Part shown: positions 1 through 8,617 of the stretch, piece by piece
Layout: every line of letters begins with the position of its first letter
How positions within the stretch are numbered: the first letter of the stretch is position 1
From: an uncultured Prevotella sp.
GTDB lineage: Bacteria; Bacteroidota; Bacteroidia; Bacteroidales; Bacteroidaceae
Direction: 5' to 3'
NCBI GenBank assembly: GCA_905236755.1
Contig: CAJOCR010000014.1
Span: 1 to 63,679 of the forward strand
DNA length: 63,679 nucleotides
The notes under the pieces: model-generated
Seen by the model: only the letters and a program-made list of their open reading frames with translations
Told to the model about the DNA's origin: nothing
The model's database searches: none
Position numbers and translations under genes: made by a program

Positions 1-24
1 CGATAGGGAAGGAGTTAAAACAGC

Positions 25-103
25 AAATAAGTAGCCTAAAGCGCAAACAGATGGTTAGCCCCTTCTCATTGGAGGGGGATGGGGGAGGCTACTTATTTTT
101 TTG
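25..103 (+). terminator. terminator-like long hairpin
   Basis: Bases 25-36 pair perfectly with 88-99, and a run of T follows to 103. The 50-nt loop holds an inner C4/G5 hairpin. It would end a plus-strand transcript entering from the left. In the second repeat copy, near 1658, the left arm is not conserved, so only this copy forms the full stem. Confidence 0.45.
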
Positions 104-413
104 AAACAATGACTAAGAATGACAATATTTTCAGTACGATTTTAACGATGTTGACATGCAATTCAGTTTAAAAAAACTATTGGCAGCCTACAAGTAGCTC
201 TTTAGCAGCCTCTAAGCAGCCTCTAAGTAGCCCCTAAGTAGCCTCCAACTAGCCCCTTAGCAGCCCCTTAGCAGCCCCAAGCAGCCCCAAGGGGGCTACT
301 TAGGGGCTGCCAGTACCCTAAGAGTATTGAGCCTGTGCGCCGCCAGTAGCTTTTTTGATCTCGTAAATAGTCCTAAAATGACGGAAAGTAGAATATATCG
401 TATCTCATTCGCT
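52..413. repeat. long direct repeat, copy 1
   Basis: This 362-bp segment matches 1658-1986 in the same orientation with few substitutions. It contains a degenerate tandem array of 11-bp units (about 205-291, consensus GCAGCCCCTAA). The complement of that unit follows at 296-311, so the end can fold back on the array. It is 33 bp longer than copy 2, which is exactly three array units. There is no convincing coding potential; an open frame on the plus strand at 327-599 is a shadow of the repeat and of alkD. Confidence 0.85.
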
Positions 414-1244
414 CTTGAGCGAGTCATATACGAGAGAGAAGCGAAAGAGAAACGAGAGAGAAGCGCTTTTCGGTGTACTTTTTTTGGATTGTTTTCGTTT
501 TTTCGTGCTTTTTCGGAGTTCTGGCATTTTCTCGATAGCGTATCTAAGAGTAGTGCGTGGCATTTCGTGTATATGCTGTTTGAGGAAATCTTTAAGTAAA
601 TCCATGCTTACTCTTTTACCCATTTCACGGAGCATCCAGCCTACAGCTTTGTGCATGAGGTCGTGTTTGTGGTTGAGATGAATCTCGGCATAGCGCAAGC
701 ACCATGAAGGGTCGCCAGCCTGTGATGTACGCCATGAACATACAATACTCATTCTTTGTCGCCATAGGTTGTTGCTGTAGGCAAGTTTGTCCATAATCTC
801 GTATTTGTCGCCTAAAAGGGTAGGGAGCAAGAGCCAGTTTCCGAGTATCTTTGGCGCAGAAAGGTCAACGAGATCCCAGTTGTTTGCTCTTTCTGCATAT
901 TCAAGATACATTTTTATGATCTCGTCTCGTTGTTTAATTGCTGTTTCGTCGTTTATTAATTTTCGAGTTGAGAGTTTTTCAAATTTTGCAACCATGATGA
1001 GTAAGCCGCATAGACGTATTTCGTGCCAGTTCGACATAAGCAACTCAGGAATTTCTGATAGTGGAAAATTTTTGTCCACCATCTTTACAACGGCACGTGT
1101 CTGCGGAACTTTTAATCCCAGAAACTCATCGCCTTCGCCATATTGTCCAGGAGCGGTTTTGAAAAATCGCATAAGATGAAATCGTTGTTCCTCATTTTTT
1201 AACGATTCCATGTAAGTTATTATTTCCTTTGCTGTATTCTTCAT
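405..1244 (-). CDS. AlkD-like DNA alkylation repair protein
   Basis: This 279-aa protein belongs to the HEAT-like-repeat DNA alkylation repair family, DNA glycosylases that remove alkylated purines. It keeps the family's active-site pattern NNWDLVD, with Trp123 and Asp127, and the helical-repeat segments SNNLWRQRMS and HKAVGWMLREMGKR. The start at 1244 is preferred over an upstream in-frame codon at 1271 because a TATCTTTG -7 box (minus strand, 1276-1269) overlaps the longer version. The family core ends near TTLRYAIEKMPEL. Beyond it lie about 30 residues of basic and low-complexity tail, and the last 20 or so codons plus the stop (405-465) fall in a dispersed repeat. The tail is therefore probably acquired and not functional. 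The gene stands alone, flanked by long direct repeats on both sides. Confidence 0.85.
   Translation of the reverse strand: MKNTAKEIITYMESLKNEEQRFHLMRFFKTAPGQYGEGDEFLGLKVPQTRAVVKMVDKNFPLSEIPELLMSNWHEIRLCGLLIMVAKFEKLSTRKLINDETAIKQRDEIIKMYLEYAERANNWDLVDLSAPKILGNWLLLPTLLGDKYEIMDKLAYSNNLWRQRMSIVCSWRTSQAGDPSWCLRYAEIHLNHKHDLMHKAVGWMLREMGKRVSMDLLKDFLKQHIHEMPRTTLRYAIEKMPELRKSTKKRKQSKKSTPKSASLSFLFRFSLVYDSLKSE
410..465 (+). repeat. 56-bp dispersed repeat module overlapping alkD
   Basis: The segment begins with the small palindrome CGCTCTTGAGCG and continues as a purine-rich stretch. Its inverted copy lies at 63445-63500; I count about 8 differences in 56 positions. A looser relative lies near 2026-2080. 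It forms the 3' end of the alkD-like gene. Confidence 0.75.
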
Positions 1245-1268
1245 ATTGTGTTTTGATTTTATTTGTTG

Positions 1269-1276
1269 CAAAGATA
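1269..1276 (-). promoter_or_regulatory. -7 box of the alkD promoter
   Basis: TATCTTTG on the minus strand fits the Bacteroidetes TAnnTTTG -7 element. It lies 25 nt before the start codon at 1244. No good TTTG -33 element is seen at the usual 19-20 bp. Confidence 0.5.
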
Positions 1277-1392
1277 TAACTTTTTTGTTACTCCGTTAAT
1301 TACCGTATAATGAATCGTCTAATGACTTTTCACAATATTCGCAATTGCTCGATTGTGCATCAGCACTTATAAAATTCTGAAGTTTCGTAAGT

Positions 1393-1520
1393 GAATATAC
1401 TCTGTATTTTTCTCTTAATATAAAAGAAAATAAAGACGATAAGAGCATTTTGCTCTTATGATGAATTTATGTTTCAGTCTTTATGAAAACAAGTTTTCAA
1501 CAGTCTATAACATAAACTCA
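1393..1520 (+). repeat. dispersed 128-bp repeat, copy A
   Basis: It matches 63552-63679 at the right edge of the window in the same orientation. The best-conserved part is the hairpin AGAGCATTxTGCTCT and the block around GTCTTTATGAAAACAAG. The right copy runs off the window, so the full element may be longer. Confidence 0.75.
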
Positions 1521-1657
1521 TCAGGCTAAAGCCTTTCGTCTTTTAAGAAAATCAGGCGCTGATGCGCAATTGCGCGAATAAGCGCAAAAAATATCAACCT
1601 CAATTTTGACTTTGAAATTTTGAATATTAAACTTTAGTAGCAAGAAACTCAAGCTGT

Positions 1658-1986
1658 TGGTTAGCCCCTTCTCATTGGAGGGGGATGGGGGAGGCTACTT
1701 ATTTTTTTGAAACAATGACTAAGAATGACAATGTTTCCAGTACGATTTGAACGATATTGACAAGCAATTCAGTTTAAAAAAGCTATTGGCAGCCTACAAG
1801 TAGCTCTTTAGCAGCCCCTAAGTAGCCCCCAACCAGCCCCTTAGCAGCCCCAAGCAGCCCCCAGGGGGCTACTTAGAGGCTGCCAGTACCCTAAGAGTAC
1901 TGAGCCTGTGCGCCGCCAGTAGCTTTTTTGATCTCGTAAATAGTCCTAAAATGACGGAAAGTCGAATATATCGTATCTCCTTCGCT
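1658..1986. repeat. long direct repeat, copy 2
   Basis: This 329-bp segment is a direct copy of 52-413. Its 11-bp array (1811-1863) has three full units before the shared distal part, against six in copy 1. That accounts exactly for the 33-bp length difference. Confidence 0.85.
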
Positions 1987-2397
1987 TTTCTCTCGTCTTT
2001 ATTATGCTATTTCTTCGTATCTTCTTCGCCCTTGGGCGAGACATAGATGAATCATAGACGAAAGAGAGACGTGAGAAAGGTGAATTTGAAAGACACTTTT
2101 TTTGAATGCTTACATAAAAGTTATAACAGAAATCGGTTCACTCGTAAAATCCTGTGGTGAGATTTAGAAGAAAAACATAAAAACAACTCTTTGTATGTAG
2201 ATAACTTTGTCATCAATGTAAGAAGTTATTGTGGATTTTTCTTTGCAACTTTAAAAAGAAATTCAATGGAACTTATAAAAATACTCAAATTTCGCTTTTT
2301 CTGTTTTGTAAAAAGAAAGTGTTATGTCATCTATCTACCTCTAACTACTTCTAACTTCCTCTACCTACTTAACATATGAAACTTGAATATACTTGTG

Positions 2398-2426
2398 TTG
2401 TGATTGAATATTTTTTTGTATATTTG
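2398..2426 (+). promoter_or_regulatory. promoter of the B12 uptake operon
   Basis: TTG at 2398-2400, an 18-bp spacer and TATATTTG at 2419-2426 fit the Bacteroidetes promoter. Transcription would begin near 2433, just before the riboswitch. Confidence 0.65.
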
Positions 2427-2435
2427 CAGACGTAA

Positions 2436-2642
2436 TTGGTTCTTGTAGCAAAGATTAAAAGGGAAGCAGGTGAGAATCCTGAACAGTCCCGCTGCTGTGA
2501 GCGGATATTGTCTTACAAGCAAATGTCACTGAGTGATGTAAGAAGCGCTACGCTTTAAGAATATATATGAAGTAAGGAGTGCTTTAAGAAAAACTTGGGA
2601 AGACGCTTGTAGGAAAGTCGCAAAGTCAGAAGACCTGCCATT
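2436..2642 (+). ncRNA. cobalamin (B12) riboswitch
   Basis: The leader carries the hallmark conserved blocks of an adenosylcobalamin-type aptamer in order: AAAAGGGAA (2457-2465), GGTGAGAATCC with ACAGTCCCGCTGCTGTGA (about 2469-2499), GGGAAGACG (about 2597-2605) and the B12 box AAGTCAGAAGACCTGCC (2623-2639). The region between the aptamer and the receptor start (2643-2736) has a small AGGC/GCCT hairpin just before the ATG. This suggests control by masking translation initiation; there is no T-run terminator. Binding of cobalamin would lower expression of the uptake operon. Confidence 0.93.
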
Positions 2643-2736
2643 ACCGTTGTGTGTTTCAATAGTCCTCGAGGAAGGATTAGAAACCGAAATTAATGATATG
2701 TTGTGATAGGCAAGAGCCTTCACGTGGAATAATAGT

Positions 2737-4761
2737 ATGATGAATCGTTATCGTTTCATTATGTTGTTGGCATTTAGTGTAGCAATAATGCCTGATGTTC
2801 ATGCTGAGAAGGATGGATCAGACTCGTTGCGCTCGTATGCTATTACTGAGGTTAGTGTTACAGCCAAAGGCATAGATAGGAATGTTGGAGCAACACGAGG
2901 TGTGCAGCAGTTGTCGAAACAAGACTTGCTGAACCTTGGTATTGATAATGTGGCTGATGCAGTGAAGCGCTTTGCTGGTGTTAGCGTGAAAGACTATGGT
3001 GGTATTGGTGGAATGAAAACAGTATCAATACATAATCTTGGTGCTCATCACACAGCAGTATGCTACGACGGAATAACAGTGAGCAACACTCAAGCTGGTC
3101 AGATAGACATTGGCAGGTATAACACAGAAAACCTGCAGATGGTGGCGTTAAGCGTGGGTGGCGAGGACGATCTGATGCAGAGTGCACGACAATATGCAGC
3201 TGCAGGTGTAATCTCTATGGTAACGGAGCGCCCACAGTTTGAAATAGGCAGATGCTATGCATTGAAGGCTGGTGTGCAGGTTGGTTCGTTTGGATTGGTA
3301 ACCCCGTCGTTGAGATGGTGGCAAAAGATGGGTGATAGAACGTCTTTGAGCCTGTCGGGTAAGATGATGAGAGCCGATGGTGTTTATCCATACACACTTC
3401 ATAACGGTAAGATGAAGACTCGTGAGCATCGTTACAATTCAGCTATTAATGCTTGGCAGGGAGAGGCTGATGTGTATCACCAATTTAAGGATAGTAGCGA
3501 GCTGAATATGAAGGCTTATTGGTATTATTCTAAAAGAGAATTGCCAGGTGTAGTTATTCTGTATGCTAATCCTTCGGATGAAAAGATGTGGGATGAGGAT
3601 TTCTTTGCTCAGGCACTTTATAGCAAGTGCTTTTCAAAGCATCTTGAGATGAAACTGCGCATGAAGTTCACTCATTCATGGAATCAATATAAGGACTGGG
3701 GTTCACAATATCCTGGTGGTGTGCAAACAGATATAGACCGACAGAACGAGTATTATGTTGGTGGTACGTTGGGATGGCATATTGTAAAGGGACTTGACCT
3801 TGCCTTTGCGCAGGATGTGAGTTTCAATGAACTAAAGAACAATGTGTATGTGAATGTCAGCTATGATGTGCCTAATCCACAGCGTTGGACTTCGACTACT
3901 GCTCTTGCTTTGAAATGGAGATGGAACAGACTGAAGGTTGATGGTAATGTGGCTTATTTGTGTGCAATGGAACATATGCGCAATGCCAATGTGGAGAAGC
4001 CTGACGATAAGAAAAAGTTTACTCCTTCGTTGTCGTTTAACTATCGACTCTTTGAGAATTATGCTCTATATGTGAGGGCTATGGTGAAGAATACCTTCCG
4101 CATACCTACGTTCAATGATTTGTATTACCGCAGATTAGGAAACATAAACCTGCGCCCAGAGTTGGCACATGAGTATAGTGCAGGACTGACATGGGAGATG
4201 CATGCTGGCAAGATGAAATACTTCACAGTTACAGCTGATGGCTATTATAATAATGTTATTGACAAGATAGTAGCCTTTCCAAGTGCTTATGTGTGGCGAA
4301 TGCTTAACTACGGCAAAGCTGAGATTGTAGGTATGGATGTTACCTTTGGTACACAGATAGACTTGTGTGATGGTTTTGATGTGAAGGCTTCGGCAGCTGC
4401 TACTTGGCAAAGAGCTGTTGATAAAACAAACAAGGACAGTCAGATATACAACAATCTGTTGCCTTATACGCCAAGGGTGAGTGGTAATGGCTCGTTGATA
4501 CTTACAATGCCATGGCTGAGTGTGGGTTATAGTGTGTTGATGCAAGGAAGAAGATATTCGGCTGAGCAGAACACTATAGAATACAGAATGCCTGCTTTCT
4601 GGGAACACTCATTAAGTGTTCAGCGCACATTCAAGATGAAAGCATGTCAGTTGGATGTACAGGCCAAATGCACCAATCTGTTGGATGCTCAATACGAGAT
4701 AATACATTATTACCCTATGCCAGGGCGACAGTTTAGTGTGTCTGTAGTAGTGAAATATTAG
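2737..4761 (+). CDS. btuB: TonB-dependent cobalamin receptor, BtuB-type
   Basis: This 674-aa outer-membrane receptor imports vitamin B12 using TonB energy. It has an N-terminal signal peptide (about residues 1-23, ending near HAEKD) and a plug domain from about 35 to 165 (ITEVSVTAKG, then DNVADAVKRFAGVSVKDYGG). A long beta-barrel follows and ends in an aromatic residue (SVSVVVKY), as outer-membrane proteins do. Substrate is assigned mainly from context: a cobalamin riboswitch lies directly upstream, and binding-protein, permease and adenosyltransferase genes follow. The receptor is not a SusC type; it lacks the extra N-terminal carboxypeptidase-like domain and a SusD partner. The first of two adjacent ATG codons is taken as the start. 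Confidence 0.88.
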   Translation: MMNRYRFIMLLAFSVAIMPDVHAEKDGSDSLRSYAITEVSVTAKGIDRNVGATRGVQQLSKQDLLNLGIDNVADAVKRFAGVSVKDYGGIGGMKTVSIHNLGAHHTAVCYDGITVSNTQAGQIDIGRYNTENLQMVALSVGGEDDLMQSARQYAAAGVISMVTERPQFEIGRCYALKAGVQVGSFGLVTPSLRWWQKMGDRTSLSLSGKMMRADGVYPYTLHNGKMKTREHRYNSAINAWQGEADVYHQFKDSSELNMKAYWYYSKRELPGVVILYANPSDEKMWDEDFFAQALYSKCFSKHLEMKLRMKFTHSWNQYKDWGSQYPGGVQTDIDRQNEYYVGGTLGWHIVKGLDLAFAQDVSFNELKNNVYVNVSYDVPNPQRWTSTTALALKWRWNRLKVDGNVAYLCAMEHMRNANVEKPDDKKKFTPSLSFNYRLFENYALYVRAMVKNTFRIPTFNDLYYRRLGNINLRPELAHEYSAGLTWEMHAGKMKYFTVTADGYYNNVIDKIVAFPSAYVWRMLNYGKAEIVGMDVTFGTQIDLCDGFDVKASAAATWQRAVDKTNKDSQIYNNLLPYTPRVSGNGSLILTMPWLSVGYSVLMQGRRYSAEQNTIEYRMPAFWEHSLSVQRTFKMKACQLDVQAKCTNLLDAQYEIIHYYPMPGRQFSVSVVVKY

Positions 4762-4787
4762 TATTAACCATATAATAGAAAAAAGAA

Positions 4788-5864
4788 ATGAAGAAAATTT
4801 TAGTAGCGTTATTAGCTTTGACAAGTGTTGTTTTCACGTTTACTTCTTGTAGCGAAGACGAGTGGAATGCATTTGGTAATGGCAAGGTTGAGATGCCTAA
4901 TGCATCACGTGCCTTCATTCTGAATGAGGGTAGTATGGGTAAAAATAACTCAAACATCATCTATTTTGACTGGGCTACAGGAAACGTAAATACAACAGAT
5001 TTGTTTGTTCAGCAGAATGGTGTTAACTTAGGCGACACAGGTAATGACATTGAGGTGTATGGCAATGATCTGTTGGTAGCTGTTAACGTTAGTAATTATG
5101 TAGCTTTGCTTGATGGCTATGGCGTAGAAAAAAGCCGTGTAAGCTTTGAGCAGTATAAGAACTTAGGTCAGGTTAGAAATCTCACCACTATCGGAAACAA
5201 GGTGTATGCAGTGTCATACGGTGGTTATGTAAGCACATTGAGAGTTGATGGCGACAAGCTCGTTTATGAGGATAGCTTGAAGGTGGGCGACCGTCCTGAG
5301 GATATCATAAATCTTAATGGTAAACTGTATGTATTGTTGCAGGGTGCATACTACAATGATAACCGTATGGCTGTATTTACTGCAGGAAGCAAGGATATCA
5401 AATACGTTACGGTATCAACAAACTCTGATAAACTCTTAGTGTATGACAACAAGATAGTTATTCATTATCTTGATGCTAATTATAATGGAAGATGGGGATA
5501 CTATGATCTTGCAAAGAATGAGTTTGTAAATGTTGGTGATTATTCTTCTGCTTTTACAGTTGCAAATGGAAAACTTATAGTATGCTCAAGTGTAACTCAG
5601 AATTGGGTAGATTATACATCAGATATGGCTGTTTATAATTTTGCAACAAATAAGAAAGAGACATTCTTCAAGAATGTACCTGAGAAGTTGACAAATAGTT
5701 GTATCTATTCTATCAGCGTGAACCCTTATGATAACAGAGTATATGTAGCTACAAGTAGCTTCAGTCAGAATGGTGTTATCTACGTATTCGATGCAGAGGG
5801 TAATTATGAGAGAAATTTCTCGGCATGTGGAATTAATCCTCACGCAATAGTATTCTTGAACTAA
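4788..5864 (+). CDS. btuG: surface beta-propeller lipoprotein, BtuG-like
   Basis: This 358-aa lipoprotein has the signal peptide MKKILVALLALTSVVFTFTSC. The modified Cys is followed by SEDE, an acidic patch like the Bacteroidetes surface-export signal, so it should sit on the outer face of the outer membrane. The rest is repeated beta strands of the YncE/DUF5074 propeller type, with recurring aromatic and Gly-Asp turns such as NDIEVYGNDLLVAVN and PEDIINLNGKLYVLLQG. In Bacteroides, BtuG is a surface propeller that binds B12 very tightly and partners BtuB. Position right after the receptor under a B12 riboswitch supports the same role here. That role is inferred from context and fold, not from a recognised binding motif. 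Confidence 0.7.
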   Translation: MKKILVALLALTSVVFTFTSCSEDEWNAFGNGKVEMPNASRAFILNEGSMGKNNSNIIYFDWATGNVNTTDLFVQQNGVNLGDTGNDIEVYGNDLLVAVNVSNYVALLDGYGVEKSRVSFEQYKNLGQVRNLTTIGNKVYAVSYGGYVSTLRVDGDKLVYEDSLKVGDRPEDIINLNGKLYVLLQGAYYNDNRMAVFTAGSKDIKYVTVSTNSDKLLVYDNKIVIHYLDANYNGRWGYYDLAKNEFVNVGDYSSAFTVANGKLIVCSSVTQNWVDYTSDMAVYNFATNKKETFFKNVPEKLTNSCIYSISVNPYDNRVYVATSSFSQNGVIYVFDAEGNYERNFSACGINPHAIVFLN

Positions 5865-7018
5865 TGAAGCATATTACATACATATTAATCCTTTTAGTAG
5901 GTATCCTCACTTCTTGCAATGGCTCTTCATCAAAGAGCCATGCAGAGGGTGGGGATACTCTCGCTTTGAAGTATGCTAAGCATATTTCCATAATAGAGCA
6001 CGATGGTTACACACAGGTGAACCTCACCGACCCATGGAAGGAGGGCAGAATACTACACACTTACTATCTTGTGCCTAAAGGCGAAAAGGGCGATGGTGTG
6101 GCAGAAGAATTAAGTCAAAAGGGTGAGAGTAAGCTTGTTGAGGCTGCAAGTGTGGTGCGCACTCCTGTTGAGAGGAGTGTTGTGTTTACTACAGTTCATG
6201 CTTCACTTATCATAGAGTTAGGAGCAGGCAAGCAGATAACTGGTGTGTGCGACCTGAACTATATGAATATTCCTTGGATTCATCAGCAGGTGCAAGCAGG
6301 CAAAATTGTTGACTGTGGAAGCGGACTGGATGCCGATGTGGAGAAAATCATTGATAGCAAACCAGAAATGCTGTTGGTGTCACCATTTGAGAATAGCGGC
6401 GGATACGGTAAGCTTGAAGAGATAGGTATTCCTATTATTGAAGCTGCCGATTACATGGAAACATCGGCTTTGGGAAGAGCCGAATGGATGAAGTTCTATG
6501 GTATGCTTTATGGTGTAGGAAAGCATGCTAAAACATTGTTTGATAAGGTTGATAACAACTATCAGACTTTGAAGCAAAAGGCAATAAATGCAAGTATTCA
6601 CCGTTCTATCATTACCGAGATGAAAACAGGTGGCGTGTGGTATGTGCCTGGTGGCAAGAGCGTTATAAGCGAGATGATAAAGGATGCTGGGGGACGCTAT
6701 GTGTATGCTGCTAACAAAGATGCCGGTTCGCTTAGCTATCCTTTTGAAAAGGTGCTCGATGATGCTGGTAATGCTGATGTGTGGATATATAAATATGCAG
6801 AGCATCCTGCCACACTTCAGGAAATCTATGCCGACTATCATGGTTATGGTGAGATGAAGGCATGGAAAACAGCACAGGTGTATGGTTGTGACACAGAGAA
6901 AAGTGGATATTTTGAAGAGGCAAGTTTTCACCCAGAACGTGTGTTACTAGACTTTATTATCATGCTTCATCCCGAGTTGAGACTTGGATATCTTCGTTAT
7001 TATCACAAAATAAAATGA
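5864..7018 (+). CDS. btuF: cobalamin ABC transporter substrate-binding lipoprotein
   Basis: This 384-aa periplasmic binding protein belongs to the BtuF/FepB class. The signal ends at ILTSC, followed by NGSS with no acidic export patch, so it is expected to face the periplasm. Typical class III binding-protein segments are present: SVVFTTVHASLIIELGAGKQITGVCD, then KPEMLLVSPFE and GGVWYVPGGKSVISEMIKDAGG. Its start overlaps the previous stop by one base (TAATG), indicating translational coupling. Family membership alone would also allow a heme or iron siderophore ligand. The riboswitch and the adenosyltransferase at the end of the operon point to cobalamin. Confidence 0.82.
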   Translation: MKHITYILILLVGILTSCNGSSSKSHAEGGDTLALKYAKHISIIEHDGYTQVNLTDPWKEGRILHTYYLVPKGEKGDGVAEELSQKGESKLVEAASVVRTPVERSVVFTTVHASLIIELGAGKQITGVCDLNYMNIPWIHQQVQAGKIVDCGSGLDADVEKIIDSKPEMLLVSPFENSGGYGKLEEIGIPIIEAADYMETSALGRAEWMKFYGMLYGVGKHAKTLFDKVDNNYQTLKQKAINASIHRSIITEMKTGGVWYVPGGKSVISEMIKDAGGRYVYAANKDAGSLSYPFEKVLDDAGNADVWIYKYAEHPATLQEIYADYHGYGEMKAWKTAQVYGCDTEKSGYFEEASFHPERVLLDFIIMLHPELRLGYLRYYHKIK

Positions 7019-8025
7019 TGAAATCGCAAATAAAAATAATCATATTGCTTTTGATGATATGTGGGGCATTCATTCTTAATCTCATCATTGGTAGTGTTGA
7101 CATTCCGCTTAAAGATGTTGGCTCTATTATTATGGGCGATGAGGTTCAAAAAGCCTCGTGGCGTTTCATTATCATAGAATCGCGGTTGCCACAAGCGCTT
7201 ACTGCTCTTCTTTCGGGAGCAGCTCTTGCTGTAAGCGGTTTGATGTTGCAGACTGCCTTTAGAAACCCTTTGGCTGGTCCTGATGTGTTTGGTATCAATA
7301 GCGGTGCCGGACTTGGTGTAGCCTTGGTGATGTTGCTTCTGGGTGGAAGCGTGTCAGCAGGTATGTTCACCTTTACAGGTTTTCTGGCTATAATGTTTTC
7401 AGCCTTTGCTGGTGCTATGCTTGTAACTTCTATAATCTTTGGTTTTAGCAATATTGTACGTAATAACGTAATGCTGCTTATCATTGGTTTGATGATAGGA
7501 TATATAGCCAATTCTGCCATCTCTCTGCTTAATTTCTTTGCTACCGAAGAAGGGGTGAAGAGTTATATGGTGTGGGGAATGGGCAATTTTGGTGGAGTGT
7601 CAATGCGCAATATGCCTGTGTTTGCTGGAATTGTTCTGTTAGCGCTATTAGCAAGCTGTATGTTTATAAAACCTCTAAACGCATTACTTCTTGGCACACA
7701 GTATGCCATAAACTTAGGATTTAATGTTAAACTTGTGCGCAACGGTTTGTTGATGGTAACAGGATTGCTCACTGCGATAGTAACGGCTTTCTGCGGACCT
7801 GTAGCTTTTATCGGTTTGGCTGTGCCACATATAGCCCGTTTGTTTTTCAAAACCGAGAATCATCGTGTGTTGCTTCCTGGCACTATGCTCTGTGGTGCTG
7901 TGGTGGCTTTGATATGTAATCTGTGTTGCTATTTACCAGGTGATGGTGGTGTTATTCCGCTTAATGCCGTGACTCCTATCATCGGAGCGCCAGTAGTGAT
8001 ATATATAATAATGAAGAAACAATGA
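7015..8025 (+). CDS. btuC: cobalamin ABC transporter permease, FecCD/BtuC family
   Basis: This 336-aa inner-membrane permease has about nine to ten hydrophobic helices. It shows the family signatures ESRLPQALTALLSGAALAVSG and RNPLAGPDVFGINSGAGLG near the N-terminus and AFCGPVAFIGLAVPHIARL with PLNAVTPIIGAPVVIYII at the C-terminus. It overlaps the binding-protein gene by four bases (ATGA). The usual next gene, the BtuD-type ATPase, is missing from this operon; the following reading frame is an adenosyltransferase. Either a distant ATPase gene serves the transporter or it shares a subunit. Confidence 0.9.
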   Translation: MMKSQIKIIILLLMICGAFILNLIIGSVDIPLKDVGSIIMGDEVQKASWRFIIIESRLPQALTALLSGAALAVSGLMLQTAFRNPLAGPDVFGINSGAGLGVALVMLLLGGSVSAGMFTFTGFLAIMFSAFAGAMLVTSIIFGFSNIVRNNVMLLIIGLMIGYIANSAISLLNFFATEEGVKSYMVWGMGNFGGVSMRNMPVFAGIVLLALLASCMFIKPLNALLLGTQYAINLGFNVKLVRNGLLMVTGLLTAIVTAFCGPVAFIGLAVPHIARLFFKTENHRVLLPGTMLCGAVVALICNLCCYLPGDGGVIPLNAVTPIIGAPVVIYIIMKKQ

Positions 8026-8513
8026 GCATTTATACGAGAAAAGGTGATAAGGGTACTACATCATTGATGAATAATGAAAGTGTGGCCAAGGACGATGTGC
8101 GCATAGAGGTGAATGGTGAAATAGATGAGCTTAGTGCCGCATTGGGAATGGCTAAGGCTTCATTGAGTGATGATGTGTTGAAAAAAAAGATTGAGCAACT
8201 TCAGCGACTTCTTGTTACTGTCATGGCTGTAGTAGCTGGTGGAGAAATGCCAGCAGATTGTGATTTAGATGCTGTTATAGCGAAGATGGAACATGATATT
8301 GACGAGATAGACGCTAAGAATGCTGTTTTCAGCTTTGTTGTGCCGGGAACAAACATGTCAAATGCCTTTCTACATTATGCACGAGCAAAGGCTCGTACGG
8401 CAGAACGTCGACTTTGGAGCATGAACGGCTGGTATCCTATACCAAATGTTATTATGCGGTTTATGAACAGAATGAGTGATTGGCTGTTCGCTTCTGCGAA
8501 TCACGAATTTTAA
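8022..8513 (+). CDS. PduO-type cob(I)alamin adenosyltransferase
   Basis: This 163-aa enzyme transfers the adenosyl group of ATP to reduced cobalamin, making coenzyme B12. The N-terminal ATP-binding signature YTRKGDKGTTSL is present, as are the conserved acidic segment GEIDELSAALG and the arginine-rich helix ARAKARTAERRLW. It is a little shorter than common homologues of about 180-190 aa but keeps all recognised motifs. It overlaps the permease gene by four bases and is the last gene of the operon. Its place here fits a salvage pathway: imported cobalamin is converted at once to the cofactor. Confidence 0.9.
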   Translation: MSIYTRKGDKGTTSLMNNESVAKDDVRIEVNGEIDELSAALGMAKASLSDDVLKKKIEQLQRLLVTVMAVVAGGEMPADCDLDAVIAKMEHDIDEIDAKNAVFSFVVPGTNMSNAFLHYARAKARTAERRLWSMNGWYPIPNVIMRFMNRMSDWLFASANHEF

Positions 8514-8617
8514 ATAATTCATTATTACTCCTTTCGTTTATTCGGATGCATCAGCAAGTAGACTTTTATTTTTCATCAACTCGTTTTGATATATACTTTA
8601 AGCGCTGCACGCTTCTT

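Larger units (their letters stand above)
1277..2397. other. gene-free repeat-rich stretch between alkD and the B12 operon
   Basis: About 1.1 kb has no credible gene. It holds a 128-bp dispersed repeat (1393-1520), a hairpin at 1441-1456 (GAGCATTTTGCTC core), alternating GCGC palindromes near 1565-1590, the second long direct repeat (1658-1986), a relative of the 56-bp module and a pyrimidine-rich run near 2330-2372. A 62-codon open frame at 2191-2379 has low-complexity composition and no start context, so it is left out. Confidence 0.7.

Noticed and set aside
327..1179. Plus-strand open frames opposite alkD
   Set aside because: They are antisense shadows of the alkD-like gene and the direct repeat, with no recognisable protein features.
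2191..2379. 62-codon open frame before the B12 riboswitch
   Set aside because: Low-complexity Phe/Lys-rich product in repeat-rich DNA. A TAACTTTG box lies inside it, and no homology is recognised.
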